A DNA stretch of 44,071 nucleotides, taken from NCBI GenBank assembly GCA_028825365.1, contig JAPKAF010000007.1, forward strand, positions 1 to 44,071, given 5' to 3'. Position numbers and translations under genes: made by a program. Positions 1 through 8,200 of the stretch are shown here, in pieces. The stretch is from Flavobacteriaceae bacterium (lineage in GTDB: Bacteria; Bacteroidota; Bacteroidia; Flavobacteriales; Flavobacteriaceae). Position 1 is the first letter of the stretch; the number at the start of each line of letters is the position of its first letter. Below the pieces are notes generated by a model. The model was not told where the DNA came from and ran no database searches. It was given only the letters and a program-made list of their open reading frames with translations.

Positions 1-33
1 AAGTTAAAACAAAAAGTATGTTTGATAATTTAA

Positions 34-831
34 TTTGAATGTCATGATGCATTTGCTATTGATAATATAGAAGGATGGACGGTAGTAGACTATGATGGTA
101 GTGCTACTTATGGTTTCAGTAATGCAAATTACCAAAATGAGGAATATGTAGGTGCTGGTATTATTTGGAATAATAATCAAGTATCAGCAGTTGACGGAAC
201 GGATATTACTGGATACAATACATACGAAGGAGATCAAGGGTTATATTTCGTTACTGCAACTAGTTTGCTTAACGATGACTGGATGATAGGTCCTGAATTT
301 ACTATAGAAGGAGTTAATTCACCATCACTTAGTTTTTGGGCAAGATCCGTAACAAATGAATGGGGCTTAGAAAGGTTCAAAATCGGTATAGGAAGTACTA
401 CAAACCCTGATGATTTTACTATTATATCTTCTGGTGCTTATGTAGAAGCCCCTGTAGAATGGACGCAATATCAATACGATTTAAGTGCTTATGTTGGCCA
501 AACTGTGAGAGTAGGTATTCATTATGTGTCTTCAGATGCATTTTTATTACAAATGGATTCATTTGTTGTAGAAGGAACTCTTGGAATTAATGATATTGAT
601 AATCTTGAAATGAATATTTATCCAAACCCGGTTAATGGTAATTTTGTAACAATACAAACTCCAACAAATGGAGTTAAGTATGTTGAAGTATTTGATATCA
701 CTGGAAAAAGATTAATCAATACATCATTAACTGCTGATTCTTTAGAAGTTAGTTCATTAAGTGCAGGAATGTATCTTATCAAAGTAACTGTTGAGGGTCA
801 AAGTAAAACATCCAAACTAGTTGTTAGATAA
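34..831 (+). pseudogene. 3' part of a secreted choice-of-anchor J / T9SS type A sorting-domain protein, frame broken at left edge
   Basis: The frame is open from 34 to the TAA at 829-831, but an in-frame TAA lies at 31-33 and the other two plus frames are also closed within the first 40 bases. Homology-like sequence (FECHDAFAIDNIEGW, then a DYDGS stretch) starts right after that stop, and no ATG or GTG lies in frame before TTG at 265. This looks like a larger gene that is truncated, frameshifted or damaged at a contig edge. The body, with WMIGPEF, SLSFWARS and a RVGIHYVSSDAFLLQMDSF stretch, resembles the jelly-roll cleaved-adhesin / choice-of-anchor J domain of extracellular binding proteins. 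The last ~75 residues are a type A T9SS sorting domain: IYPNPV, VEVFDITGKR, LSAGMYLIKV and a basic end. The product would be carried across the outer membrane and anchored or released. Domain calls are firm; the 5' status is uncertain. Confidence 0.75.
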
Positions 832-850
832 TTACTTAATTAAATAATTT

Positions 851-887
851 AAAAAAGCACCTTAATCTATTTTAGGGTGCTTTTTTT
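851..887 (+). terminator. Rho-independent terminator after the T9SS protein gene
   Basis: The arms GCACCTTAA (857-865) and TTAGGGTGC (872-880) form a 9-bp stem with one T-G wobble and a 6-nt loop. The stem is preceded by six A and followed by T7 at 881-887. It lies 20 bp after the stop codon at 829-831. The A-tract could also make it work on the minus strand, but no minus-strand gene ends here. Confidence 0.85.
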
Positions 888-932
888 ATAGTGCTTTTTT
901 TTAATCTAACCATATTTAAATATATTAGTGCT

Positions 933-1094
933 ATGGATAAGAAAAATTTTGCTGGACTTATAATAATTTTTGGAACAATGGGGGTTGACATGTATTCTCC
1001 ATTACCTTCTTATTTGTTAGTTCCATTAATGTTAATTGGAATATTCTTACTTGCCTCTTCTTTATATGATATGTGGAAAAATAGAAATAATTAA
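933..1094 (+). CDS. Small two-helix membrane protein, 53 aa, unknown function
   Basis: The ATG at 933 gives MDKKNFAGLIIIFGTMGVDM, one hydrophobic segment, then a short loop with SPLPSYLLV, a second hydrophobic segment (PLMLIGIFLLASSLYD) and a charged tail ending in KNRNN. The frame extends upstream to 891, but that extension overlaps the edge of the terminator and has no better start. Two short transmembrane helices around a Pro-rich loop are all that can be seen. It is convergent with rlmN, with 17 bp between the two stops and no obvious terminator there. I do not recognise the family. The pattern is a plausible small inner-membrane protein, but a gene this short could be spurious. Confidence 0.5.
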   Translation: MDKKNFAGLIIIFGTMGVDMYSPLPSYLLVPLMLIGIFLLASSLYDMWKNRNN

Positions 1095-1111
1095 TCTTAT
1101 TAAAATTTTAT

Positions 1112-2149
1112 TTACTGACTTTTATTAGCCAACTGACCACAAGCTGCATCTATATCCTTACCCCTAGATCTTCGGAAGGTAACAGTGATCTTGTTTTTTT
1201 CTAAAATGTCCATATATAAATCAATAGCAGAATTTTTGGCCTGTATAAAATTTGGATCATCAATTGAGTTGTACTGTATTAAATTCACTTTACTTGGGGC
1301 GAATTTACAAAACTCTACGAGTGCATTAATATCTTCAATTTTATCGTTAATACCTTCCCAAACTACATATTCATAGGTGATTCTATTTTTAGTCTTTTCA
1401 TACCAATATATTAGTGAGTTTCTAAGTTCTGTTAGAGTAAATTTCTCATTAAAGGGCATAATTGAGGTCCTAGTTTTTTCAATAGCACTATGAAGAGATA
1501 CTGCTAACTTAAATTTTACATTATCGTCCGCCATTTTTTTTATCAATTTGGGAACTCCAGATGTCGAAACAACGATTCTTTTTGGAGACATTCCTAAGCC
1601 AGTAGGGGATGTTATTTTTTCGATTGCTTTAAGTACATTATTATAATTCATCAATGGTTCTCCCATTCCCATAAATACAATATTTGTTAAAGGCTTGTTG
1701 TGAAATTCTAAACATTGACTATTAATAGTCACCACCTGATCATAGATCTCATCAGGATTTAAGTTCCTCATTCTTTTAAGCCTTGCAGTTGCACAGAATT
1801 TACAATTTAAACTACACCCAACTTGAGAGGATATACAAGCGGTCATTCTTGTTTTTGTAGGGATTAAAACAGACTCTACAGTTAAACCATCATGTAACTT
1901 AATTGCATTTTTAACGGTTCCGTCAGAGCTTTTTTGAACCGATTCAATCTCAATATAATTAATTACAAATTCTGACTTGAGGGTATCTCTAATGTCTTTA
2001 GAGATATTTGTCATTTGATCAATATCTTTCAGGGATTTTTTCCACAGCCATTCATAGACTTGGTTACCTCTAAATGCTTGAAAACCTTTATCTAAAAAAA
2101 AAGTCCTAAGATCTTCAAGGGAAAGTGATCGAATGTCTTTTTTAATCAT
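1112..2149 (-). CDS. rlmN: 23S rRNA A2503 / tRNA A37 C2-methyltransferase (RlmN)
   Basis: This radical-SAM enzyme methylates C2 of A2503 in 23S rRNA and of A37 in some tRNAs, tuning peptidyl-transferase fidelity. The 345 residues match the family length. The [4Fe-4S]/SAM motif CSLNCKFC supplies C112, C116 and C119. The SAM-contacting GMGEPLMN segment follows, and a C-terminal GKDIDAACGQL segment supplies C337, the expected methyl-carrying cysteine, so all catalytic cysteines are present. It is the last gene of the long minus-strand run and lies 2 bp after queA, so the two tRNA/rRNA modification genes are probably cotranscribed from the promoter in front of queA. Confidence 0.95.
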   Translation of the reverse strand: MIKKDIRSLSLEDLRTFFLDKGFQAFRGNQVYEWLWKKSLKDIDQMTNISKDIRDTLKSEFVINYIEIESVQKSSDGTVKNAIKLHDGLTVESVLIPTKTRMTACISSQVGCSLNCKFCATARLKRMRNLNPDEIYDQVVTINSQCLEFHNKPLTNIVFMGMGEPLMNYNNVLKAIEKITSPTGLGMSPKRIVVSTSGVPKLIKKMADDNVKFKLAVSLHSAIEKTRTSIMPFNEKFTLTELRNSLIYWYEKTKNRITYEYVVWEGINDKIEDINALVEFCKFAPSKVNLIQYNSIDDPNFIQAKNSAIDLYMDILEKNKITVTFRRSRGKDIDAACGQLANKSQ

Positions 2150-2151
2150 GG

Positions 2152-3201
2152 TTATATAATCAGCATTGCGTCACCATAACTAAAGAAATTATATTTCTTT
2201 TTAATGGCTTCTTCATATGCTCGTAACATAAAATCATGACCTGCAAACGCAGATGTCATCATCATTAAAGTTGATTTTGGCATATGAAAATTCGTAACCA
2301 TACAGTTTGCTATACTAAACTCATATGGGGGGAAAATAAACTTATTTGTCCATCCAGTATATTCATTTAAGGTTCCACTTGACGATACTGAGCTTTCTAT
2401 TGCTCTCATTGAAGTAGTTCCTATAGCACAAATTCTTCTTTTTTCTTTTAAAGCTTTATTAATTATTGTAGTTGCGTTTATGTCAACGTCAATCTCTTCG
2501 CTATCCATTTTGTGCTTAGATAAATCTTCTACTTCTACAGGGTTAAAAGTACCCAAACCAACATGTAAAGTAATTTCAGCAAAATTGATGCCTTTAATTT
2601 CTAAACGTTTTAATAAATGTCTAGAAAAGTGTAAACCTGCAGTTGGTGCCGCAACAGCTCCTTCGTTTTTGGCGAATATTGTTTGATATCTTTCTTTATC
2701 CTCAGCTTCAACTTCTCTATTAATATACTTCGGTAATGGAGTCTGGCCTAATTGAGTAAGTTTAGTTCTGAATTCATCGTATCCTCCATCAAATAAAAAT
2801 CTTAAAGTTCTACCTCTTGAAGTTGTGTTATCTATTACCTCAGCTACTAAAGTATCGTCATCTCCAAAGTATAATTTATTACCAATTCTAATCTTTCTAG
2901 CCGGATCAACTAATACATCCCATAATCTTTGTTCCGAATTTAGTTCTCTGAGAAGAAATACTTCAATTCTTGCACCAGTTTTTTCTTTATTTCCATATAA
3001 TCTAGCTGGGAAAACCTTCGTATTATTTAGAACCATTACATCCTCTTCATCAAAATAATCAATGATGTCTTTAAATGATTTATGTTCTATGGTTTGTTCT
3101 TTTCTGTTAAGAACCATCAATTTTGATTCATCTCTGTTTTCAGCAGGATATTCAGCTAATCGATCTTGAGGTAATTCAAATAGAAAGTGGGATAGTTTCA
3201 T
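2152..3201 (-). CDS. queA: S-adenosylmethionine:tRNA ribosyltransferase-isomerase (QueA)
   Basis: QueA transfers and isomerises the ribosyl group of SAM onto 7-aminomethyl-7-deazaguanine in tRNA to make epoxyqueuosine, the next-to-last step to queuosine at wobble position 34. The 349 aa are full length and start [19 protein letters not shown], typical of the family. The conserved [10 protein letters not shown] and [10 protein letters not shown] segments are present. The family also has NTKVFPARL and [10 protein letters not shown] stretches, both visible. A 59-bp gap separates its ATG from the aroA stop and contains a good Bacteroidota promoter, so queA-rlmN is likely a separate two-gene unit. 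Confidence 0.96.
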   Translation of the reverse strand: MKLSHFLFELPQDRLAEYPAENRDESKLMVLNRKEQTIEHKSFKDIIDYFDEEDVMVLNNTKVFPARLYGNKEKTGARIEVFLLRELNSEQRLWDVLVDPARKIRIGNKLYFGDDDTLVAEVIDNTTSRGRTLRFLFDGGYDEFRTKLTQLGQTPLPKYINREVEAEDKERYQTIFAKNEGAVAAPTAGLHFSRHLLKRLEIKGINFAEITLHVGLGTFNPVEVEDLSKHKMDSEEIDVDINATTIINKALKEKRRICAIGTTSMRAIESSVSSSGTLNEYTGWTNKFIFPPYEFSIANCMVTNFHMPKSTLMMMTSAFAGHDFMLRAYEEAIKKKYNFFSYGDAMLII

Positions 3202-3223
3202 GTTATGTATATTTTATAGTTGG

Positions 3224-3255
3224 CAAATATACAATCTGGCAATAGGCAAAGTCAA
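3224..3255 (-). promoter_or_regulatory. Candidate Bacteroidota sigma-factor promoter for queA-rlmN
   Basis: Reading the minus strand, a TTG (3255-3253) is followed after 21 bp by TATATTTG (3231-3224), an exact match to the Flavobacterium consensus TTG-N(17-23)-TAnnTTTG. The box ends 22 bp before the queA ATG. An overlapping TTTG at 3250-3247 is a second possible upstream element. Confidence 0.6.
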
Positions 3256-3260
3256 GTAAA

Positions 3261-4487
3261 TCAAGGTTTATTTATTTTTACTCCTATTTTCTCAAGGTCA
3301 TTCCAGAATTTTGGATAGGACTTAGAAACAACATCTGCATCATTAATAGATATATTTGTTAAAACCGACAAAGGAGCAAAAGACATAGCCATTCTATGAT
3401 CTTGATAAGTATCAATAGAAACATTATCAATTATTTTATTAGGAAGAAAGAATGATAGAGAATCGTCTGTGATAGTAACTTCAGTTCCAAGTTTCTTGAT
3501 TTCGTTTTTTAAAGCCAGGAGTCTATTTGTTTCTTTTATTAATAAAGTTTTTAGACCAGTTAATACGCAACCAACTTTTAAACCTAGACATGTTACAGCT
3601 ATAGTTTGAGCCAAATCAGGTGATGATACTAAATCAAAATTAACAGATGATATAGAGGTATTTGTTTTTTTTAGGATTATTGAATTATCAATAAAAACTG
3701 TTTCTACTCCAAAGTCAACAAATAATTTGGAAAGAATAGAGTCCCCTTGCAGGCTGCTTTTTTTAAAGGTATTGAGTGTTATTTCGGTATTAATTTTTGA
3801 GAGTGCAATAAAACTGTAATAGTAGGAAGCAGAGGACCAATCTGATTCAACTTGAAAAGTTTTGTTTAAATACGTACTATTAAACTTATCTATTTTGATA
3901 ATATTATTCTTAAAAGTATAATTAATATCAATTTCATTTAGTAAGGACAAAGTCATTAATAAGTAGGGTTTTGAAGTGATTTCCCCTTTTAAATTAATTT
4001 CTAAACCATTTTTCAAAGAGCCACCAATTAATAATAAAGCTGTTACATACTGACTACTAACATTTGAGTCTAAACTAACTTTACTAATTTGCAATTCTTT
4101 ACCCTTAATTTTTAGAGGGGGATACCCAGTCTTATCTAAATATTCTATATCAGCTCCTATGCTTTTTAAAGCATCTACTAAAATTTCAATCGGACGATCT
4201 TGCATTCTATTTGAACCTGTGAGAATGATCTCTTTAGACTTAGAAGATGCAAAAAATGCAGTTAGAAACCGCATTGCAGTACCAGCATGATGAATGTCGA
4301 TTGTAGCTGATTGAGTACTTAAAGCCTCAATTAAGACGCTAGTATCATCAGAAGAAGAGAGGTTTACAATATCTATGTTAGGATATAATTCTTTTAGAAT
4401 TAGTAGTCTATTGGATTCACTTTTAGATCCCGAAATAGACAAGTCTACTCCGCTTAAAATACTTGATTTTTGAAGTAATAAACTCAT
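3261..4487 (-). CDS. aroA: 3-phosphoshikimate 1-carboxyvinyltransferase (EPSP synthase)
   Basis: This enzyme condenses shikimate-3-phosphate and PEP to EPSP, the sixth step of the shikimate pathway. The 408 aa are slightly short of the ~427 of E. coli. Near the N-terminus SISGSKSESNRLLIL is the family's GSKS-SNR substrate loop. HAGTAMRFLTAFF corresponds to the GTAMR PEP/inhibitor loop, and TGSNRMQDRPI is the conserved GSxRMxxRP segment. Near the C-terminus KETNRLLALKNEIKKLG and DHRMAMSFA (catalytic Asp and His region) are intact. Its start overlaps the stop of the MazG-like gene by one base. It closes the rsgA-dtd-MazG-aroA group and feeds chorismate to the pheA/tyrA genes upstream. Confidence 0.95.
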   Translation of the reverse strand: MSLLLQKSSILSGVDLSISGSKSESNRLLILKELYPNIDIVNLSSSDDTSVLIEALSTQSATIDIHHAGTAMRFLTAFFASSKSKEIILTGSNRMQDRPIEILVDALKSIGADIEYLDKTGYPPLKIKGKELQISKVSLDSNVSSQYVTALLLIGGSLKNGLEINLKGEITSKPYLLMTLSLLNEIDINYTFKNNIIKIDKFNSTYLNKTFQVESDWSSASYYYSFIALSKINTEITLNTFKKSSLQGDSILSKLFVDFGVETVFIDNSIILKKTNTSISSVNFDLVSSPDLAQTIAVTCLGLKVGCVLTGLKTLLIKETNRLLALKNEIKKLGTEVTITDDSLSFFLPNKIIDNVSIDTYQDHRMAMSFAPLSVLTNISINDADVVSKSYPKFWNDLEKIGVKINKP

Positions 4488-4813
4488 TAAATTAACTTAT
4501 TGTTGTTATGGTGTCTATCATGGTCTCTTTTTGTTTTTAATGCCATTTTAGAGTCAAAAGATTTTTGAAGGTCTACACCTGTTTGGTTAGCCAAGCATAA
4601 AACTACAAACATTACATCAGCAAGTTCTTCTCCTAAATCTAAGTTTTTGTCCGATTCTTTTTCGCTTTGTTCTCCGTACCTCCTAGAAATTATTCTAGCG
4701 ACTTCACCAACTTCTTCAGTGAGTTGTGCCATATTTGTTAATTCATTAAAATACCTAACTCCGTGATTCTTTATCCATTTATCAACTTGACTTTGTAAGT
4801 TTTTTATCTCCAT
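4487..4813 (-). CDS. MazG-like nucleotide pyrophosphohydrolase
   Basis: This is a 108-aa all-alpha NTP pyrophosphatase of the MazG/YpjD type, expected to hydrolyse non-canonical (d)NTPs to monophosphates. The metal-binding pattern is clear: LTEEVGEVARII provides the EExxE helix and LDLGEELADVMFVV provides the second ExxD helix. The C-terminus is His/Asn-rich (DHDRHHNNN). It lies 3 bp after dtd and overlaps aroA by 1 bp, so translation is probably coupled. The exact substrate cannot be read from sequence. Confidence 0.85.
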   Translation of the reverse strand: MEIKNLQSQVDKWIKNHGVRYFNELTNMAQLTEEVGEVARIISRRYGEQSEKESDKNLDLGEELADVMFVVLCLANQTGVDLQKSFDSKMALKTKRDHDRHHNNNKLI

Positions 4814-4816
4814 AAT

Positions 4817-5263
4817 TTATCTCTTTATTTTCAAAATTGAATCATATAATATTGTTACTGGACCGTCGTTGGAAAGATTCACTAACATATCAGCACCAAA
4901 TACTCCAGATTTCAACTCTTTGTTTAATTTTTTATTAAGTTCACTTTCAAATACATGATAGATTGGCTTTGCTATTTCAGGCTTAGCAGCTTTAATAAAA
5001 CTAGGCCTATTTCCTTTTAAAACATTTGCCTGTAGGGTAAATTGACTAATAAGTAAGACCTCTCCATTAATATCATTAATATTGTCATCAAATTCATTAA
5101 ACATTCTAAGCTTTACTATTTTATTTATGAGCCATTGTATGTCTAATTCTGAATCATCTTCCGCTATACCCAAAAATATAAGCATACCTTTTTGAATAGA
5201 AGATACTAATTTACCATTTACTGTAACATCGGCTTTTTGAACTCTTTGGATAACAGCTTTCAT
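4817..5263 (-). CDS. dtd: D-aminoacyl-tRNA deacylase
   Basis: DTD removes D-amino acids (and glycine from tRNA-Ala) mischarged onto tRNA, acting as a chiral proofreader in the cytoplasm. The 148 aa are the usual length. The start MKAVIQRVQKADVTVNGK is characteristic. The two active-site motifs are present: LISQFTLQAN (SQxTL) and NLSNDGPVTILYDS (GPVT). Its ATG overlaps the rsgA TGA (ATGA), showing tight coupling with the ribosome-assembly GTPase. Confidence 0.96.
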   Translation of the reverse strand: MKAVIQRVQKADVTVNGKLVSSIQKGMLIFLGIAEDDSELDIQWLINKIVKLRMFNEFDDNINDINGEVLLISQFTLQANVLKGNRPSFIKAAKPEIAKPIYHVFESELNKKLNKELKSGVFGADMLVNLSNDGPVTILYDSILKIKR

Positions 5264-6210
5264 AAAGCATCAAAATTATCAACTCTATAACTAGATTTTT
5301 CATCTTCAAGAATTTGAAGGTAATTTTCGTATCTAGAAAGTGCAATTTTTCCTTCATCAACAAGCTTCTTAATTATACATTTAGGCTCATTAATATGCAT
5401 GCAATCATTAAATTTGCACTGATTTATCCGTTTATAAAATTCTGGGAAATAATTCTTAATATCACTTTTCTCAAAATCTACTATTCCAAAGCCCCTGATT
5501 CCCGGGGTATCAATAATTTTTGCTCCAAAGTCTAAATCATAAAGTTCAGCATTTGTAGTGGTATGTTGACCCTGTGCATGTTGAACTGAGATATCCTTCG
5601 TTCTTAAGTTCAAGTTTGGCTGAAGAGAGTTTATCAAAGTAGACTTGCCTACGCCTGAATGCCCTCCAAACATACTCACTTTATCTTTCATAATAAGCTG
5701 AACCTTGTCAATATTAAATCCGTCCTTTGCAGAAATTTCATGGCAGGTGTAGCCTATTTCACCATATATTTTGATTAACTTTTTTAATATCTTTTTTTCA
5801 TCTGTATTTAATAAATCAACCTTATTAAATAATAATACGGTATTAATTGAATATGCATTTGAGGTAAGTAAAAATCGATCGATAAAATTTGTTGATGTTG
5901 TAGGGCCAGAGATAGTTACAATCAAAAAAACAACATCAATATTAGAAGCTAAAATATGTGTTTGCTTAGATAAGTTGACAGATTTTCTTAAAACATAATT
6001 TTTCCTTTCACAAATATTATGAATCACTCCTGTTTCAACATCACTATTTGTTTCTAATTCAAAATCTACATAATCTCCAACCGCAATTGGGTTAGTACTT
6101 TTAATACCATCTAATCTGAATTTGCCCTTAATTCTACAATCAAATTGTTTGTTATTTAGGGTTTTAACAGAATACCAGCTTCCCGTTGATTTATAAACTA
6201 ATCCTCTCAT
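5260..6210 (-). CDS. rsgA: Small ribosomal subunit biogenesis GTPase RsgA
   Basis: RsgA is a circularly permuted GTPase that checks late 30S maturation. It has an N-terminal OB-fold (about residues 1-65) and then permuted G motifs: NKVD (129-132), SAK (160-162), GHSGVGKST (183-191), the HTTT switch (216-219) and DTPG (234-237). A C-terminal zinc finger has C265, C270, H272 and C278. The order G4-G5-G1-G2-G3 is the diagnostic permutation. The 316 aa are normal. It is the first gene of a four-gene group (rsgA-dtd-MazG-aroA) with a plausible promoter directly in front. Confidence 0.97.
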   Translation of the reverse strand: MRGLVYKSTGSWYSVKTLNNKQFDCRIKGKFRLDGIKSTNPIAVGDYVDFELETNSDVETGVIHNICERKNYVLRKSVNLSKQTHILASNIDVVFLIVTISGPTTSTNFIDRFLLTSNAYSINTVLLFNKVDLLNTDEKKILKKLIKIYGEIGYTCHEISAKDGFNIDKVQLIMKDKVSMFGGHSGVGKSTLINSLQPNLNLRTKDISVQHAQGQHTTTNAELYDLDFGAKIIDTPGIRGFGIVDFEKSDIKNYFPEFYKRINQCKFNDCMHINEPKCIIKKLVDEGKIALSRYENYLQILEDEKSSYRVDNFDAL

Positions 6211-6215
6211 TATTA

Positions 6216-6247
6216 CAAAGATGGAGATTAATAACTCTCAATGCAAA
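6216..6247 (-). promoter_or_regulatory. Candidate promoter for rsgA-dtd-MazG-aroA, nearly leaderless
   Basis: On the minus strand TTTG (6247-6244) is followed after 20 bp by CATCTTTG (6223-6216), one mismatch from TAnnTTTG. The box ends only 5 bp before the rsgA ATG, so a transcript starting at the usual distance would have almost no 5' leader. Confidence 0.4.
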
Positions 6248-6264
6248 AAAAATACTTTAATAAT

Positions 6265-7347
6265 CTATTCTTTAAAAATACTTTCTTGATGATTAATAGA
6301 TTCTTGATGAATAGCTTTAAAAACTCGTAAAATAAATTGTTCACTTAAGCCTTTTAACTTTCCTTGTGCAATCATTTTTTCGAGTATCTGATTCCATCTT
6401 TTTGATTGTAAAACAGCAACATTATTTTCTTTTTTCAAAGCTCCTATTTCTTCGGCTATATTCATTCGATTACCTAAAATATCTAACAATTGGTTATCAA
6501 CTAGATTAATTTTTGTTCTCAAATGATTCAAATTATTTTTATACTCATCTGCTTCATCCGTAATTTTTCTAATTGTTAAGTCCTTTATAATCTTTAAAAG
6601 TTTTTCTGGTGTAATTTGTTGAGCAGCATCACTCCAAGCATTATCTGGGTCATGATGAGTTTCTACCATAAAGCCATCATAGTTCAAATCTAAAGCAGTT
6701 TGACATAAATCAAATATCATATCTCTTCTACCTCCCATATGGGATGGATCTAAAATTAAAGGCAGATCAGGGAATTTATTTTGCAATTCTATTGCAATTT
6801 GCCATTCTGGATTATTTCTATAATTAGTTTTTTCATAGGTAGAAAAGCCTCTATGTATAACTCCTAAATTTTTTACATTACAAGAGTGAAATCTCTCAAC
6901 TGCTCCAAGCCATAAAGCTAAGTCTGGATTAACAGGGTTTTTTATTAGTACTGTTTTATCAGTCCCCTTTAGTGCCTCTGCAATTTCTTGAACAATAAAT
7001 GGACTTACAGTTGAGCGGGCACCTACCCATAATATATCTATATCGTGTTTTAATGCAAGGTCAACATGATTAGCATTAGCAACTTCAGTACTAATAAGCA
7101 TACCTGTTTCTTGTTTTGCCTTTTGAAGCCATTTTAAGCCTAAAGCGCCTACTCCTTCAAAATTACCTGGCCTAGTTCTAGGTTTCCATATTCCAGCTCT
7201 AAAAACAGTAGCTTTAGTGTTTTTTAGACTATGTGCTATTTTCAACACCTGTTCTTCCGTCTCAGCACTACATGGCCCCGCTATAGTTAGAGGGTGATTG
7301 AGGTTAAATTTATCAAGCCAAGTTCTAAGTTCTTTATTGTTTTTCAT
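6265..7347 (-). CDS. Bifunctional DAHP synthase / chorismate mutase (AroQ type)
   Basis: The N-terminal ~265 residues are a type I DAHP synthase, which condenses PEP and erythrose-4-phosphate to start the shikimate pathway. Visible marks are GPCSAET (24-30), WKPRTRPGNFEG (PEP/E4P site, ~54-65), a VGARST stretch, and LDPSHMGGRR plus ETHHDPDNAWSDA metal/substrate segments. The C-terminal ~90 residues are an all-helical AroQ chorismate mutase (LRTKINLVDNQLLDILGNRM, then EIGALKKEN). In characterised members of this fusion the mutase domain also transmits feedback from prephenate to the synthase. The tail carries an imperfect repeat (HQESINHQESI). It lies 1 bp after tyrA and ends the pheA-aminotransferase-tyrA-DAHPS block under the attenuator at 10163-10282. 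Confidence 0.93.
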   Translation of the reverse strand: MKNNKELRTWLDKFNLNHPLTIAGPCSAETEEQVLKIAHSLKNTKATVFRAGIWKPRTRPGNFEGVGALGLKWLQKAKQETGMLISTEVANANHVDLALKHDIDILWVGARSTVSPFIVQEIAEALKGTDKTVLIKNPVNPDLALWLGAVERFHSCNVKNLGVIHRGFSTYEKTNYRNNPEWQIAIELQNKFPDLPLILDPSHMGGRRDMIFDLCQTALDLNYDGFMVETHHDPDNAWSDAAQQITPEKLLKIIKDLTIRKITDEADEYKNNLNHLRTKINLVDNQLLDILGNRMNIAEEIGALKKENNVAVLQSKRWNQILEKMIAQGKLKGLSEQFILRVFKAIHQESINHQESIFKE

Positions 7348-7348
7348 T

Positions 7349-8200
7349 TTAATTTAATCCTTTAAGTATGTTTTTTATATAATTTGTTTTTTTCATTTGA
7401 TTTTTCAACTCAACAGAATCATCCTTTTGAATTAAGATTTTAAATTTTTTTAAATTTATAATATATTCATCCAGACTTTCTATAATATTATCTTTATTTA
7501 ATTTAAAAATTGGCGCCCACATATCTGGAGAACTTTTAGCCAGTCTAACTGTAGATTCAAAACCACTACCAGCCATATCAAAAATATTATTTTCATTTTT
7601 TTCTTTATCCATAACAGTCTTTCCTAACATAAAAGAACTAATATGTGATAAATGAGAAACGTATGCTATATGCTTGTCGTGAGATAGTGAATCCATGTAT
7701 CTGATATTCATATTTATACTTTTAAATATATCTTCAGCAGTTTTTAGTAATTTTTGATCTGTTTTTTCAGTGTCACACAGAATAATTGTTTTATCATTAA
7801 ATAGACCTGAAAATGCTGATTCAGGTCCTGAAAATTCAGTCCCTGCTATAGGATGAGATGCTAAATAATTTCTTCTATTTTTGTGATCAGTAACTTTATC
7901 ACAAATATTGTTTTTTGTTGAACCAAAATCTATTACTAATGTCTTTTCATTAATAATATCTAAGACGTCTATTATAATATTATTAGCAATATCAACAGGT
8001 GTAGCGATAAGAACTAAATCAGCAATATGTAAAGCCTCAAAGTCAGACTTCTGATCAATTAAATTTAGCTTTATTGCTAGATCTAAACTATCCTCAGAAA
8101 TATCTATTCCATGAATTTTGATTTCAGGAAATATTTTTTTTATATCCAAACAAAGGCTACCACCTATAAGGCCTACCCCAATAACAAAAACATTATTCAT
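7349..8200 (-). CDS. tyrA: Prephenate dehydrogenase (tyrosine branch)
   Basis: Oxidative decarboxylation of prephenate to 4-hydroxyphenylpyruvate with NAD(P)+. The Rossmann motif VIGVGLIGGS lies at residues 6-15, and DFGSTKNNI and SHPIAGTEFSGP (H116) are the conserved prephenate-site segments. The 283 aa hold one dehydrogenase unit with no C-terminal ACT domain, so any feedback control must act elsewhere (the DAHPS/CM fusion or transcription). Its start overlaps the aminotransferase stop by 8 bp. Confidence 0.92.
   Translation of the reverse strand: MNNVFVIGVGLIGGSLCLDIKKIFPEIKIHGIDISEDSLDLAIKLNLIDQKSDFEALHIADLVLIATPVDIANNIIIDVLDIINEKTLVIDFGSTKNNICDKVTDHKNRRNYLASHPIAGTEFSGPESAFSGLFNDKTIILCDTEKTDQKLLKTAEDIFKSINMNIRYMDSLSHDKHIAYVSHLSHISSFMLGKTVMDKEKNENNIFDMAGSGFESTVRLAKSSPDMWAPIFKLNKDNIIESLDEYIINLKKFKILIQKDDSVELKNQMKKTNYIKNILKGLN

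Noticed and set aside
6265-6310. Small repeat HQESINHQESI at the C-terminus of the DAHPS/chorismate mutase
   Set aside because: A short imperfect duplication in a tail beyond the mutase core; no functional meaning can be supported.
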